DNA of 64,000 nt from Chitinophagales bacterium (GTDB lineage: Bacteria; Bacteroidota; Bacteroidia; Chitinophagales; LD1). The notes beneath the pieces were generated by a model that made no database searches, was not told the origin of the DNA, and saw nothing but the letters and a program-made list of their open reading frames with translations. The stretch covers positions 62,001 through 126,000 of the forward strand of contig JAEUVA010000011.1 in NCBI GenBank assembly GCA_016787045.1, in the 5' to 3' direction. Shown piece by piece: positions 19,003 to 28,188 of the stretch; within the stretch, counting starts at the first letter, position 1; every line of letters starts with the position of its first letter. The translations under genes were made by a program, and so were the position numbers.

Positions 19003-19866
19003 CTTATTCTATTTTCTCTTGTTGCTTGCCACAAGATGCAGCGCAATAAAGGCGTATCACCCGTTGTTTTGCCCCGCGTGCAAGATACCATAATCAATGA
19101 ATTTGCTTTTGTGCGTGTAGATAGTGGTGCGTTTACCTATGGCTTTGATAATCAAACAAGGAACCTGCCCTATGCCTATTTTATCATGAAATATGAAGTT
19201 ACCTGCGCGCAGTACTATCAGTTTTTAAAAGCACAGTTACATAAGGGCGATGTTTGGATAGAAGGAAAATATGTAATGAAAAACCTGAAGGGCTACCTTG
19301 CGGTAAAAGACAGCGTAAGGTTCATAAAAATATTGGATGCCGCTATTTATAGAAGTGGCGACACGCTGGCTTTAAATCCCTTTTTTGCTCAACACCCCGT
19401 GACACAGGTCAACTGGTTTGGTTGCATGGAGTTTTGCCGATATTATGAACTGAACCTGCCCACCCGCCACGAGTGGGAGAAAGCCGCCAGGGGCAACACC
19501 GGTTGGGTTTTCCCCTGGGGAAATAATATAGACAGCAGCCGAGCCAATTATCGCGGCAGCAAGCATCCGTTTCAATTTGGCACCACCCCCGTTGGTTTTT
19601 TCAACGGGCAAAATTTTAAAGGCTTTCAAACCAACAACTCGCCAAGCCCTTATGGATGTTATGACATGGCAGGCAATGCTTACGAATATACGGTAGAGTA
19701 CTGGTGCAAAGTAACCGGAGGCGGTGGGGGTTATCACTACCACACCGCTGGCATGGTAGCCGCTCCATTTCAAAATTGCTATGGCTTGCCCATTCCGGCT
19801 CATACCGGCATTTGCGACACAGCCGATGGGTTCAGGGCAGTATATAAACCTAATTTTCAGCCATGA
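18976..19866 (+). CDS. Formylglycine-generating-enzyme-like (SUMF1/FGE) lipoprotein
   Basis: A 296-residue lipoprotein beginning at GTG 18976, the only start that keeps the signal peptide (FFHLILFSLVAC, lipobox C18). The FGE-sulfatase domain has YEVTCAQYYQFL, LPTRHEWEKAARG, WVFPWGNNID and YDMAGNAYEYTVEYW, all family landmarks. In Bacteroidota, proteins of this fold are often gliding/T9SS structural lipoproteins (GldJ/GldK type) rather than sulfatase-modifying enzymes, so catalysis should not be assumed. It overlaps the FKBP gene downstream by four bases (ATGA), and the two are translationally coupled. Confidence 0.82.
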   Translation: MFYKIVFFHLILFSLVACHKMQRNKGVSPVVLPRVQDTIINEFAFVRVDSGAFTYGFDNQTRNLPYAYFIMKYEVTCAQYYQFLKAQLHKGDVWIEGKYVMKNLKGYLAVKDSVRFIKILDAAIYRSGDTLALNPFFAQHPVTQVNWFGCMEFCRYYELNLPTRHEWEKAARGNTGWVFPWGNNIDSSRANYRGSKHPFQFGTTPVGFFNGQNFKGFQTNNSPSPYGCYDMAGNAYEYTVEYWCKVTGGGGGYHYHTAGMVAAPFQNCYGLPIPAHTGICDTADGFRAVYKPNFQP

Positions 19867-20234
19867 TAAAATTCAGCCCCTTTGTTTTGTTTGTTTTGTG
19901 GCTTGCCGGCTGCCGGCAAAATGCAGTTAAAGTGGTTCAAAAAGGCGACATGGCTTGCTTTCACTACCACCTCAGTAAACCCAACGGCACCCGATTAGAT
20001 GATAACCGATGCTTTGAACCCTGCGCTGAAGAAACACCTTCACCGTTTTGTGTGAAAGCTGGAGTGGGCTATTTGGTTCCCGCTTGGGATAATGCGCTCA
20101 TAGGCATGAAAGCCGGTGAGTTTAAAACCATAAAAATATCGCCTAATGAAGGTTGGGGAACTGAGCATCTGCCCCCCGGCATGTTGCCTAACGATACGCT
20201 ATTGCTTACCATAGAAATGATAAGTTTCAAGTAA
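19863..20234 (+). CDS. FKBP-type peptidyl-prolyl isomerase lipoprotein
   Basis: A 123-residue protein: signal peptide with lipobox LAGC (C17), then one FKBP domain. Visible family elements are the GDMACFHYHLSKPNGTRLDD entry strand, YLVPAWDNALIGMKAGE and PPGMLPNDTLLLTIEM. It would catalyse proline cis-trans isomerisation in secreted proteins at the membrane. It overlaps the FGE-like lipoprotein by four bases, so it may assist folding of that neighbour. The loop before the last strand is shorter than in most cytoplasmic FKBPs. It converges on DUF1501, three bases apart. Confidence 0.85.
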   Translation: MIKFSPFVLFVLWLAGCRQNAVKVVQKGDMACFHYHLSKPNGTRLDDNRCFEPCAEETPSPFCVKAGVGYLVPAWDNALIGMKAGEFKTIKISPNEGWGTEHLPPGMLPNDTLLLTIEMISFK

Positions 20235-20237
20235 GGT

Positions 20238-21509
20238 TTAAGCACTCAAAAACTGAAGTGTTTGACAGTTTCGTTGCAGCACATTTTTTATTTCTGCATC
20301 GTTTGCGCCCATCTGATTTTTAAGTACTGTAGCGTACACATCTCTAAAATCAAACTCCATTTCCACGCCTTGTTGGTTGTCAATTTCGCGGGGTATAACC
20401 GGTGTGGTGCCAACCAATGTTTGGTTTAAGTTTTTGCCGAAAACAAAAAGCGGAGCCGCACTGCCGTGGTCGGTTCCATTGGCGCTGTTGCTTTTTATCT
20501 GTCTGCCAAACTCTGAGTAGGTCATGCCCAAAACTTTATCTTCAATGTATAATGCCTTTAAATCGTTTTGGAAGGCATAAGTAGCTGTGGCAAGGGTGTT
20601 TAATAACTGAGCGTGCATGCCTTTCAACGGCTCGTTGCGCTCTGTTTGATACGCATGTGTATCAAACCCACCCAGGGTAAGCACATAAACCGATGTTTTT
20701 AAACCGCCTGATATAAGCCGCGCAACCGTTTTTAGCTGCGCAGCCAGTTCATTATCTTTGGGATATGCTGCCAAATTTCTGCCCTTTTTGGCTGCTTGGA
20801 GCACAGTTTTGGTATAGGCATTGGTTAACCGTGAGGTATCATTCAAAAATCGAAGCCCTTCTTCCAAAGCGTTGTTGGCTTGCTCATGAATTGGTTGCAA
20901 GGGTAAATCGGGTAAATTGGATAACTGCTGAAGGGCGTAACTGAAATTAGTGAATTTTCCTTGGCAGGTATCAGACACTACATTGCCAATGCTGATAGCC
21001 AAAGGGTCGGTAAACAAGTTGTTTGGATAGCCAACGGGATAAGTGGAATGAAAAGCATCTAAGAACCTGCCCACCCAACCGCTGCTCCACTGTTCGTTGG
21101 CAGGTGATGCGCTGTTCCAAATATCCATAGAGCGAAAATGTGAGCGGTTTTGATTGGGGTATCCCACATTTTGCACTATACACAATTTGCCCTGCTGCAT
21201 CAATTCAGCAAAGGGTTGTAAAGCAGGATGCCACATTAAAACATCGTTTAAGGGTATCAATTTGTTTAACGGTGCAGTGATGTTAGCCCTGTGCTGCATC
21301 AGGTTATCATAACTTTGCACAGGCACGAGCGAACTAAGCCCATCGTTACCGCCAATCAACTGAATGAGCACTAATACCTTATTAGATGCAGCACCGGATA
21401 TTACCCCTGCATTTACCGGCATTGCCCTTAGTGCATTGCCGGCAATATTTCCAACTGCTACGCCTGCGGCAATTTTTAAGCTATCTATAATAAATGTACT
21501 TCTGTCCAT
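20238..21509 (-). CDS. DUF1501 family protein
   Basis: A 423-residue protein of the DUF1501 family, which belongs to the alkaline-phosphatase/sulfatase-like superfamily. The start resembles a Tat-type leader: MDRSTFIIDSLKIAAGVAVGN. Conserved segments include LIQLIGGNDGLSSLVP, QNVGYPNQNRSHFRSMDIW, LGGFDTHAYQ and TYSEFGRQIKSN with NGTDHGSAAP. It is three bases after the DUF1800 gene, and this pair is a common co-occurring unit in Bacteroidota and Planctomycetes with no settled function. Here it closes the minus-strand operon that starts with the ABC ATPase, so a link to the oxygenase genes is implied but not proved. Confidence 0.88.
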   Translation of the reverse strand: MDRSTFIIDSLKIAAGVAVGNIAGNALRAMPVNAGVISGAASNKVLVLIQLIGGNDGLSSLVPVQSYDNLMQHRANITAPLNKLIPLNDVLMWHPALQPFAELMQQGKLCIVQNVGYPNQNRSHFRSMDIWNSASPANEQWSSGWVGRFLDAFHSTYPVGYPNNLFTDPLAISIGNVVSDTCQGKFTNFSYALQQLSNLPDLPLQPIHEQANNALEEGLRFLNDTSRLTNAYTKTVLQAAKKGRNLAAYPKDNELAAQLKTVARLISGGLKTSVYVLTLGGFDTHAYQTERNEPLKGMHAQLLNTLATATYAFQNDLKALYIEDKVLGMTYSEFGRQIKSNSANGTDHGSAAPLFVFGKNLNQTLVGTTPVIPREIDNQQGVEMEFDFRDVYATVLKNQMGANDAEIKNVLQRNCQTLQFLSA

Positions 21510-21512
21510 ATA

Positions 21513-23117
21513 TCAGGCTAAATGTATTTGAGGGGCAGTGAGCAGTATGCGCAACATTTGTTTCACGCCACGGGCATCTATACCACCTGTGGCAGCACTG
21601 CAGGCGGCTGTTGCCTGTGTCAACAAATCATCGGTAGGAGGGCTTTTAAAAAGATGTTTGCAACAAAATCGGGTTAATTCGTTTGCCGAGTTGCAATTGG
21701 CTGTTTTTAGCAGGGCCTCTATATCAACATCCACCTGCTCACCTTCTATAGTTAAGTTATCGGATGTGATAAATTCGGCAAATGCCATTCTGCCTTGCAA
21801 TGTGGCAGCATTGATCCAGAGTTTGCTGAAATCGGGCTCCTGATAATAGGCCTTCCACCCCGCCACACTGGGTGGTTTTAGCATCTCCATACCCATGTTA
21901 TTCATGAGTTGAAAAACCCTAAACCAAAAATTGTGATACGCCTTTAGTGGCTTGGGTAATTTCATCGGCAGAAAATTCAGCACGCCAAAAACAAACTCTG
22001 CCGGGCTTTTTATCCGCACGGAATGGGTGCTGGTTTCATAAAAATGCGCACTAGTTAAAAGCTTTTCTAACATTGGTTTTAGCTCATAGTTGTTGTTGCG
22101 CAACGTGGCTGCCAATGGCATAATGATGTTTTTTAATGTGTTTTCATCAATATGGTCAGCCACAAACCACCGGTATATTTTCTGTGTAAGGAAAATGGCT
22201 GTTTGCTCTTGTTCAAAAATGATATCAATCAAATCTTCAAACTCTTTGCTGCCATTGGGTTTTATTTTGCGATTGCTAAATCGGTGCGAAAGCTGCTTTG
22301 TAGTTTGGTCATGGTTTTGCTCTCTAAAGACTACCGAAACCTTTTCGTTAGAGTCTTGAGTAAACCATCCTTTGTCCGTCCAGCCGGTTAGTATTTTGGC
22401 GCATTGCTCTACATCTTTTTCTGTGTAAGTGGTGTAGTCGCCATCGGCAGCAAGCGGTCCTTTTCCTATGGTAAACAATTCCAGTAGCTCACGAGCAAAG
22501 TTTTCGTTGGGGGCGTGCACGGTGTTTTCAAAACCACTTAAAAAGCGAAGCATCGCTGGGTCAATAGTAATTTTCTTAACAATGTCTTTGCAATTTCCCC
22601 AAGCATTATCATGTAAAAACTTGATGTGTATGTATTCGTATTTGTGTTCAAATACATCAGACACACCAAAGTGATTAAGCCAGAATAGGAGCAATTTCAT
22701 GCGTAGCGATGCGCCATGAGTGTGGTAGTTATCTAACAGCCAAGTGCGCAAACTCTTTTTCCGGTATTGCTCATAAAAAACATCTAATCGGTAAGGTGCA
22801 TTTATCCATGTTTCTCCTAAAGCAACCGTACGGTCTTCAGCAAATTCATAATTGAGCGGTAACATTAAGTCTTCATCTTTGTATAGCAGTGAAAGGGCAT
22901 CAAGGGGCATTTTTCCTATCAATAAATCCACCTGCTTTGCATTAAAACCCAAGGTTACAGCACCCAAAAGGGTAAGCGCATTTTTCTCCTCCAGCGTTTT
23001 ATCAAAGGCGGGTAGCGCATCGGCAGTTTTGTTGCTTTGGCTTTTCGTTCTGCCGCAACTTTCGTGATACAGAAATGAGGATACCGCAGCAGAAATTAAA
23101 AAATCTCTCCTATCCAT
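21513..23117 (-). CDS. DUF1800 family protein
   Basis: A 534-residue DUF1800 protein, normally encoded beside DUF1501. The N-terminus MDRRDFLISAAVSSFLYHE has a twin-arginine-like leader, supporting secretion. I use the ATG at 23117; the longer frame starts at a TTG. Typical landmarks are LLFWLNHFGVS, NENFARELLELFTIGKGP, DVEQCAKILTGWT, HDQTTKQLSHRF and AGWKAYYQEPDF. The gene lies 39 bases downstream of the PhyH gene 23157-24071; the gap could hold a promoter but none was seen. Function unknown. Confidence 0.88.
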   Translation of the reverse strand: MDRRDFLISAAVSSFLYHESCGRTKSQSNKTADALPAFDKTLEEKNALTLLGAVTLGFNAKQVDLLIGKMPLDALSLLYKDEDLMLPLNYEFAEDRTVALGETWINAPYRLDVFYEQYRKKSLRTWLLDNYHTHGASLRMKLLLFWLNHFGVSDVFEHKYEYIHIKFLHDNAWGNCKDIVKKITIDPAMLRFLSGFENTVHAPNENFARELLELFTIGKGPLAADGDYTTYTEKDVEQCAKILTGWTDKGWFTQDSNEKVSVVFREQNHDQTTKQLSHRFSNRKIKPNGSKEFEDLIDIIFEQEQTAIFLTQKIYRWFVADHIDENTLKNIIMPLAATLRNNNYELKPMLEKLLTSAHFYETSTHSVRIKSPAEFVFGVLNFLPMKLPKPLKAYHNFWFRVFQLMNNMGMEMLKPPSVAGWKAYYQEPDFSKLWINAATLQGRMAFAEFITSDNLTIEGEQVDVDIEALLKTANCNSANELTRFCCKHLFKSPPTDDLLTQATAACSAATGGIDARGVKQMLRILLTAPQIHLA

Positions 23118-23156
23118 TGCGCTCAATTCATTTTTATGGAATCTATGTTATGCAAA

Positions 23157-24071
23157 TTAAATAGGTTCTTGAATTGGGGAAGAGTTAAAAACCGATGTAT
23201 TGCGGAAATTTGACTTTACAAGTTGGTGTTGTTGAATTATTTCTTCCCACTGGTTTTGCAGGATAAGCTCCTCATTCAAAACTGCTTTTTTTATCATATT
23301 TCCTGCAGTAGGACGCTTTTCACTGTTCTTTAAAAAATACGGGTTGCTCAGCACAAAGTCATCTTGCTGCTCATACACTTCAATGTCGCCCGCTTCATTT
23401 TTAAAGCAATTTATATAAGCAGCGATTTGAGGCATTACTCCACACACTACAGCCACTCTTTCTAATCCATTATCAAAAGGTGGCGAAAGGTGCAGCACCC
23501 GATTATCAAAAAACAGCGCTTGCCCTCTACTTACCGGAATCGGCACGGCATATTCGCTTGCCAAGTGGGCCACCCGGCTGAATTTTGAAGGAACAGAAAC
23601 CGCCCTGTAGTATGAGGTGTAATGATGAGTATAAGGCACTATATGCAAACACCCGTTGGTTTCATTCACATCTTGCAAGGGTATCCATATGCTCAGGGGT
23701 GAATACCGCTCCTCATCCATGGCGGTTGTGTCCTGATGTAAATCAAACGCGCTGTTTTTGCCTGATGTTTTCACCACAAAGGCATTGATAAGCGTTCGGA
23801 ATTGCTGCAAATAATTTTTTTTGAAAGTAAGCAACACTTCTTCTAAAAACTGATGTGTTTCGCGCTTGTACTGTTCATTTTGTGAGTAGATGCTCCAAAA
23901 GCTCCCTCCGTTATTAGCGTTGAAATGGTGATGCAATCGGTAAAAAGCATCTATTTTTTGAAGCGTGTTTTCATCGGCAAAATCAGCCACAAAATACCCA
24001 TGGTTTAAAAGCATGTGGCGATGACTTTTCTCTTTGACAATAACATTTTCTGCAATAGGTGTTGCTTTCAT
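23157..24071 (-). CDS. Phytanoyl-CoA dioxygenase (PhyH) family oxygenase
   Basis: A 304-residue Fe(II)/2-oxoglutarate oxygenase with an intact triad: H112-Q-D114 and H194, and R205 for the cosubstrate. The core IWIPLQDVNETNGCLHIVPYTHHY is family-typical. It follows the LMF1-like gene by three bases in the minus-strand operon and precedes DUF1800. It is the second of three PhyH-fold proteins here and one of two with a canonical HxD. The substrate is unknown; lipid alkyl chains or sugars are both handled by this family. Confidence 0.88.
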   Translation of the reverse strand: MKATPIAENVIVKEKSHRHMLLNHGYFVADFADENTLQKIDAFYRLHHHFNANNGGSFWSIYSQNEQYKRETHQFLEEVLLTFKKNYLQQFRTLINAFVVKTSGKNSAFDLHQDTTAMDEERYSPLSIWIPLQDVNETNGCLHIVPYTHHYTSYYRAVSVPSKFSRVAHLASEYAVPIPVSRGQALFFDNRVLHLSPPFDNGLERVAVVCGVMPQIAAYINCFKNEAGDIEVYEQQDDFVLSNPYFLKNSEKRPTAGNMIKKAVLNEELILQNQWEEIIQQHQLVKSNFRNTSVFNSSPIQEPI

Positions 24072-24074
24072 GGC

Positions 24075-25685
24075 TTATTCAAATTTGCTGTAAATAAATG
24101 ATGCGGGTAGCAGCGGGGTATGCGGCACTTCGTTTGGGGTTACGGTAAATAAAACCCATAGCAGTTCGCCTTCCCATGCACTGCTCATTGTTCCTGTGGG
24201 GCTGAAGCGCAGGGTGTGTGCCTCGCATTGGATATATAGTGGAGCTTGTTTGCCGGCAAAAGGGTTCAACGCTAAAAGTTTGGTAAGCTCCTTATCGTTT
24301 TCAAAAAGCAGTGTTAAAAAGCGGTTCGTCCAAACATTATTGCGTGTATAATAAGGGTTAAGTAAATTAAAATTATAGCCACCGGCATCTAACGATTCAT
24401 AAAACAATAGATGGTCTAACCTCGGATAATATGGCGCAAAAAATTTGAGCGACTGGGTGTTTGCAGAGGGAACATACTTAAACCTATAAGTTTCCCAATG
24501 CTTACCATCTATACTTCCCAAAAGTCTCAACTCAATTCTAAACCGAGGAATAGATTTAAATACCCCGTAAGGATTACAAGCCCTGACATAAACAAATGGC
24601 TTAAATATGGCAGTAAAAACGCTAAATGGCATGGCTTCAAAACGCTTGTATAAAAAAACCTGATTGAAATGATTTTGATAGCCCGGTGGTTTAGGGTCAA
24701 ACAGCGCAATGGTGTAAATCACCTGCATGACTAAAGGGATAGAGGCAACCGTCAAAAAAATATTTTGGTGAAACACATTTGGCAAACTGTTACCATTATT
24801 TGTTGTAGGAATAACAAGCTGTCGGCTGAAAATGCTATCAGGTAACAAAGGCAGTGCAACTACAATGGATAATATATTAAAGTAACCATAGTTGCCACAA
24901 AGCATAATCAGTACCGAGGTTGTTAGAAATGATAAGAAGGCAAGCACCCGCATTTTTTTGCCCCCCCAAACAAAAAATGGGAACACAAGCTGCGAAATCA
25001 GCAACCAAAACTCACCAACAGCATGTGTCCAATGCGGGAATTTCCAAAACACAAAAGCCAATGGAGTGGGCATAGGCTGAAAGGGGAAAAAGTTTTCAAA
25101 AAAAGTAAAGTCAGTCCATGTGCTCCCCGGAAAATAAAACTTCACCATCCCCATGCTAAACCAAAGCCGGAAATTCAAAAACAAAAAACCTACGTGAGCT
25201 ATTCGGGGCACATACCCTTTTATCCATTTTCCCCAATGCAGCAACACCAACAAAAATCCTGCTTCAGCCAAAAAGAGGTCAATAATAATGACCAAAAAAT
25301 CACCACCCACCACGCTTATGGAAACAAAACAAACCCATGAAAGCAGAGAGCCGAAAAAAGCAAACTTGTTGACCATCAATAACATGCCACCTGCCACTCC
25401 ACCCGACACCAAAAGGTAAAGTATCCAATCGCTTGGATAAAGCCAAAATAAGCTCGGAAAACGCAAAAATGCCCCTAAGCCCTCCGTTGAATATGCCGAT
25501 GACAATAATTGATGGGCAGGTTGCAAACCATTTGCTCCTATCAACCCCTTAATTTGAAAAAACAATGGAAAAATAGCGATGATGTAAACCAATCCAATTA
25601 ATCGGGAAGTGAATTGGTAAACCTGTTGCGCACTACTTTTTGCTAACAACCATTGAGATAGTTTTTTAACAATTTGCAGAGCCAT
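24075..25685 (-). CDS. Lipase-maturation-factor-1-like membrane protein
   Basis: A 536-residue protein with about ten membrane segments over residues 15-330 and a C-terminal soluble domain. Landmarks of the LMF1 family are GNYGYFNIL after the central helices, GVFKSIPRFRIELRL with a DGKHWE turn, and the PYYPRLDHLLFYESL motif in the C-terminal domain. LMF1 in animals helps fold lipases in the ER; bacterial homologues are uncharacterised. I prefer the ATG at 25685 over the GTG at 25712; it overlaps the end of the upstream PhyH-like gene by 20 bases. Its position between two oxygenases in one operon is unusual for this family. Confidence 0.8.
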   Translation of the reverse strand: MALQIVKKLSQWLLAKSSAQQVYQFTSRLIGLVYIIAIFPLFFQIKGLIGANGLQPAHQLLSSAYSTEGLGAFLRFPSLFWLYPSDWILYLLVSGGVAGGMLLMVNKFAFFGSLLSWVCFVSISVVGGDFLVIIIDLFLAEAGFLLVLLHWGKWIKGYVPRIAHVGFLFLNFRLWFSMGMVKFYFPGSTWTDFTFFENFFPFQPMPTPLAFVFWKFPHWTHAVGEFWLLISQLVFPFFVWGGKKMRVLAFLSFLTTSVLIMLCGNYGYFNILSIVVALPLLPDSIFSRQLVIPTTNNGNSLPNVFHQNIFLTVASIPLVMQVIYTIALFDPKPPGYQNHFNQVFLYKRFEAMPFSVFTAIFKPFVYVRACNPYGVFKSIPRFRIELRLLGSIDGKHWETYRFKYVPSANTQSLKFFAPYYPRLDHLLFYESLDAGGYNFNLLNPYYTRNNVWTNRFLTLLFENDKELTKLLALNPFAGKQAPLYIQCEAHTLRFSPTGTMSSAWEGELLWVLFTVTPNEVPHTPLLPASFIYSKFE

Positions 25686-26517
25686 GAAGTTCCGATTGAA
25701 ACGCTTCAACACTCATAGCGCTTTCGTTGTAGGGTAGTGTATCTATCAACTCAAGCCCTTGGGGTTTACTGCCAGGTAAATAATATTGCCAAAACAATCT
25801 ATCCACCGCATATCTGCGCACCACTTTATTTTCTTGATCTATTTCACAGTAAATTGTTTGTGCTTCTTTGGGAGCAAGCATGGCGTGAAACACAAACCGC
25901 TCATTTGGTGTTTGATTAATTGAAGTTCCGTGAACAATTCTGTCATCAATTATCAATAACTCACCTGCTTTCACATCAATGGCTTTCAAAAAAGGAGAGG
26001 TGTAATCCTCAAACAAAGGTAGAAGAGGCCAACAGATATTGGTTGACCTGTATTTCATAAACTTCTTGTGACTTCTAGGTACTAGCAACATAGTTCCGTT
26101 TGCTATGTTAGTATCTTGTGCCGGACACCAAAACGAAACAGACGTAAACTGCGTTTCATCCACTACCGTTAAATTTTGGTGAGCTGCAACATACCCTTTA
26201 AATGAGGGCTTGATGAACACATTTGCTTGTATAAAATCGTAATCAACCAATAGTTCTTTTGCCGCTTCTTCAAAAAATTCCAAAACGATTTCAAACACTT
26301 TGGTACGATATGTTTTGTCAGTATCAAAAAAGGTACAATGGTAGTCCTGTGGGTGAATTAGATTTTTTTGATATGCCTCAAAACCATCGCTTGGTTTCAG
26401 CGCTTTTATCTTTTCTCGAAATTTATCTAATAATATAAGTGTAGTAAATGGAACTTTTGTATAACCAAGCTTATGGAACTCTAAGTTTAAATTATCGCTT
26501 TTAAAAATTTTCCTCAT
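25666..26517 (-). CDS. PhyH-like protein with an altered HxN metal motif
   Basis: A 283-residue protein, clearly PhyH fold: VAAHQNLTVVDET, SFWCPAQDTNIANGTMLLVPRSH, LLIIDDRIVHG and ERFVFHAML. Where the other two PhyH proteins in the window have HQD, this has H113-Q-N115. The distal His (H196) and 2-oxoglutarate Arg (R207) are kept. An Asn in place of the Asp weakens or removes one iron ligand. In related non-heme halogenases the Asp is a small residue and halide fills the site, so a changed reaction or a binding-only role are both possible. The ATG at 26517 sits two bases after the stop of the next gene upstream. Confidence 0.85.
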   Translation of the reverse strand: MRKIFKSDNLNLEFHKLGYTKVPFTTLILLDKFREKIKALKPSDGFEAYQKNLIHPQDYHCTFFDTDKTYRTKVFEIVLEFFEEAAKELLVDYDFIQANVFIKPSFKGYVAAHQNLTVVDETQFTSVSFWCPAQDTNIANGTMLLVPRSHKKFMKYRSTNICWPLLPLFEDYTSPFLKAIDVKAGELLIIDDRIVHGTSINQTPNERFVFHAMLAPKEAQTIYCEIDQENKVVRRYAVDRLFWQYYLPGSKPQGLELIDTLPYNESAMSVEAFQSELHGSANC

Positions 26518-26519
26518 GG

Positions 26520-27380
26520 CTAAGCCCAAATATACAGCATATTTTCCTCAACTCCAGATGAAACAAACCCTCCGATGGTGATGCGGCTTTTGTCTCCCTT
26601 AACCACATTAACTCTGTGCCAAATATCCCCACCAGAAAACACAACTATACTGCCAACGGGAGGCGATATCAATTGCTCTTGCGGATTGCTGGCAAGTAAT
26701 TCCTGGACATAATTGTTGGTATCACCTACCTTTTGAAATCTTGTTTCTGCTTCATTCCAACGATGGCTGAACAAGCATAACTCACCCCCTTCCTCTGGTT
26801 GTTGTAGGGTGATAAAAAAACTAAAGTCATTTTTTCTCAGAACTGTGTGCGACAACAACTCAAAAAAGCGTGGAAACTCATCAAAAAAAATATTCTCACA
26901 ATGAATAGTAAGTTCTCCAAAATCCGGTTTTAGCTCTCTGAAGTTAAACGGCATGAAAGACCCTGTTTTATATTTGTCCACAGGGACCTCTATATTTTTC
27001 CGTACAAATAAACGCTCAAACAAATTTTTGCACTTCTGTTCAATATCCATCCCAAAGTTTTGTTCAAACTGCTTTCTGAACTCAAGTGCCTTTTTGTAGT
27101 AGTGTTCTTCTGTAAACTTTCCTTGCTCTATTCCTTGAGTAAATTGTGCAAAGCTTTCGGGATACGATAAAAAACCTTTATTGATAGTAATGATAGCATC
27201 AGCTTGTAAACTTCTAAACCCGCGAACTACTGCTCTTGCCTCTTCAGCACTTACAAAATCATTTAGCACAAACCCATCTATCTCTTGCCGCAAAAGAGCA
27301 TTACCTAGTTCGTCAATAGCTTTAGCATTCGCATTTTCAGAAACTATTTTATAGGTGCTAACCCCATTCAAAGTATTCAT
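26520..27380 (-). CDS. 2-oxoglutarate/Fe(II) oxygenase, prolyl-hydroxylase-like
   Basis: A 286-residue oxygenase from ATG 27380, one base after the UbiA stop; two earlier starts exist in frame. The C-terminal double-stranded beta-helix has H160-C-E162 as a likely HxE metal pair, SGGDIWHRVN with H255 as the third ligand and KSRITIGGF with R266 for 2-oxoglutarate. This P4H-type layout differs from the PhyH proteins beside it. A protein or a small molecule could be the substrate. The gene is tightly packed between UbiA and the HxN PhyH-like gene. Confidence 0.75.
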   Translation of the reverse strand: MNTLNGVSTYKIVSENANAKAIDELGNALLRQEIDGFVLNDFVSAEEARAVVRGFRSLQADAIITINKGFLSYPESFAQFTQGIEQGKFTEEHYYKKALEFRKQFEQNFGMDIEQKCKNLFERLFVRKNIEVPVDKYKTGSFMPFNFRELKPDFGELTIHCENIFFDEFPRFFELLSHTVLRKNDFSFFITLQQPEEGGELCLFSHRWNEAETRFQKVGDTNNYVQELLASNPQEQLISPPVGSIVVFSGGDIWHRVNVVKGDKSRITIGGFVSSGVEENMLYIWA

Positions 27381-27381
27381 A

Positions 27382-28188
27382 TTACGCAACATGTGTGATG
27401 AAATTAAACAAAGCAACTAAAGGGGGCAGGTGATAAATAAAGTTAGACACTTTTTTTCCGGCTAAGTATACTAAAACCAACATCATAACTAATGAAAATG
27501 AGGAAAGCAAATGCCCTAAAAAATAACTTAAAATGAGCGCAACAACTATTATCCATTTTGTTTGATTAAGCCCCAAAACCACCGGCAATGTATTTACACC
27601 GTTCTTTGTATCACTTGCAATATCCCTCATGTCCCAATGAATTTCTCCAATGGTTGTCATCAGCAACAACCCACCAAATGATTTGAAGTAAAACAACACA
27701 TCTGCGTTAGGAATGTTTGCATAACACTTGAGCATAAAAAAAATAGAAAGCGTCCAAATAATTACAGAGGAATATAGGTTTTTCACTAAAAAAAAATCTT
27801 TAAATCTTTTTTGCCCATAAAAAATCGGATAGGTGTACAGAAACGTAAATGGGAAAAGAAAGAGATAGGGCAAAAGAGGTAACTTATAAAAAGTGAAAAT
27901 GAAGAATGGTATTGTTGATATCAAAATAGAAACGAGTATTAGATAGTTTTTTTGCGCAGTTGGCACCGCTTCTTCTTGTTGAGATAGTATATCCTTTTCG
28001 GCATCATAAGCCCTATCAAATAAATAAAGTGCATAATGCCAAAACGTAAATGCACACACCACCCCCCAATGAACATTTGCAGAGGTCTGATTTTTCCATG
28101 CAAACCAAACAAGGAAAAAATAAATGAAAGAAATGTGTACCCTATATCTGAGAATTACAAGGGCAAACTTTAATAACTTTAATGCCAT
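27382..28188 (-). CDS. UbiA-family prenyltransferase
   Basis: A 268-residue membrane protein with seven to eight helices. The two aspartate-rich motifs of UbiA enzymes are present: D58-RAY-D62-AEK-D66 and WD187-MR-D190-IAS-D194. These bind Mg-prenyl diphosphate. UbiA enzymes attach prenyl chains to aromatic rings, or sugars to polyprenyl phosphate; the surrounding glycan genes favour a polyprenyl-linked carbohydrate, but this is inference. The first ten bases overlap the end of the ABC ATPase gene, and its end is followed after one base by the oxygenase start. Confidence 0.85.
   Translation of the reverse strand: MALKLLKFALVILRYRVHISFIYFFLVWFAWKNQTSANVHWGVVCAFTFWHYALYLFDRAYDAEKDILSQQEEAVPTAQKNYLILVSILISTIPFFIFTFYKLPLLPYLFLFPFTFLYTYPIFYGQKRFKDFFLVKNLYSSVIIWTLSIFFMLKCYANIPNADVLFYFKSFGGLLLMTTIGEIHWDMRDIASDTKNGVNTLPVVLGLNQTKWIIVVALILSYFLGHLLSSFSLVMMLVLVYLAGKKVSNFIYHLPPLVALFNFITHVA

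Noticed and set aside
24075..25712. Start of the LMF1-like gene at GTG 25712
   Set aside because: The extra nine residues overlap the previous gene more and are not conserved in character; ATG 25685 is the simpler start.
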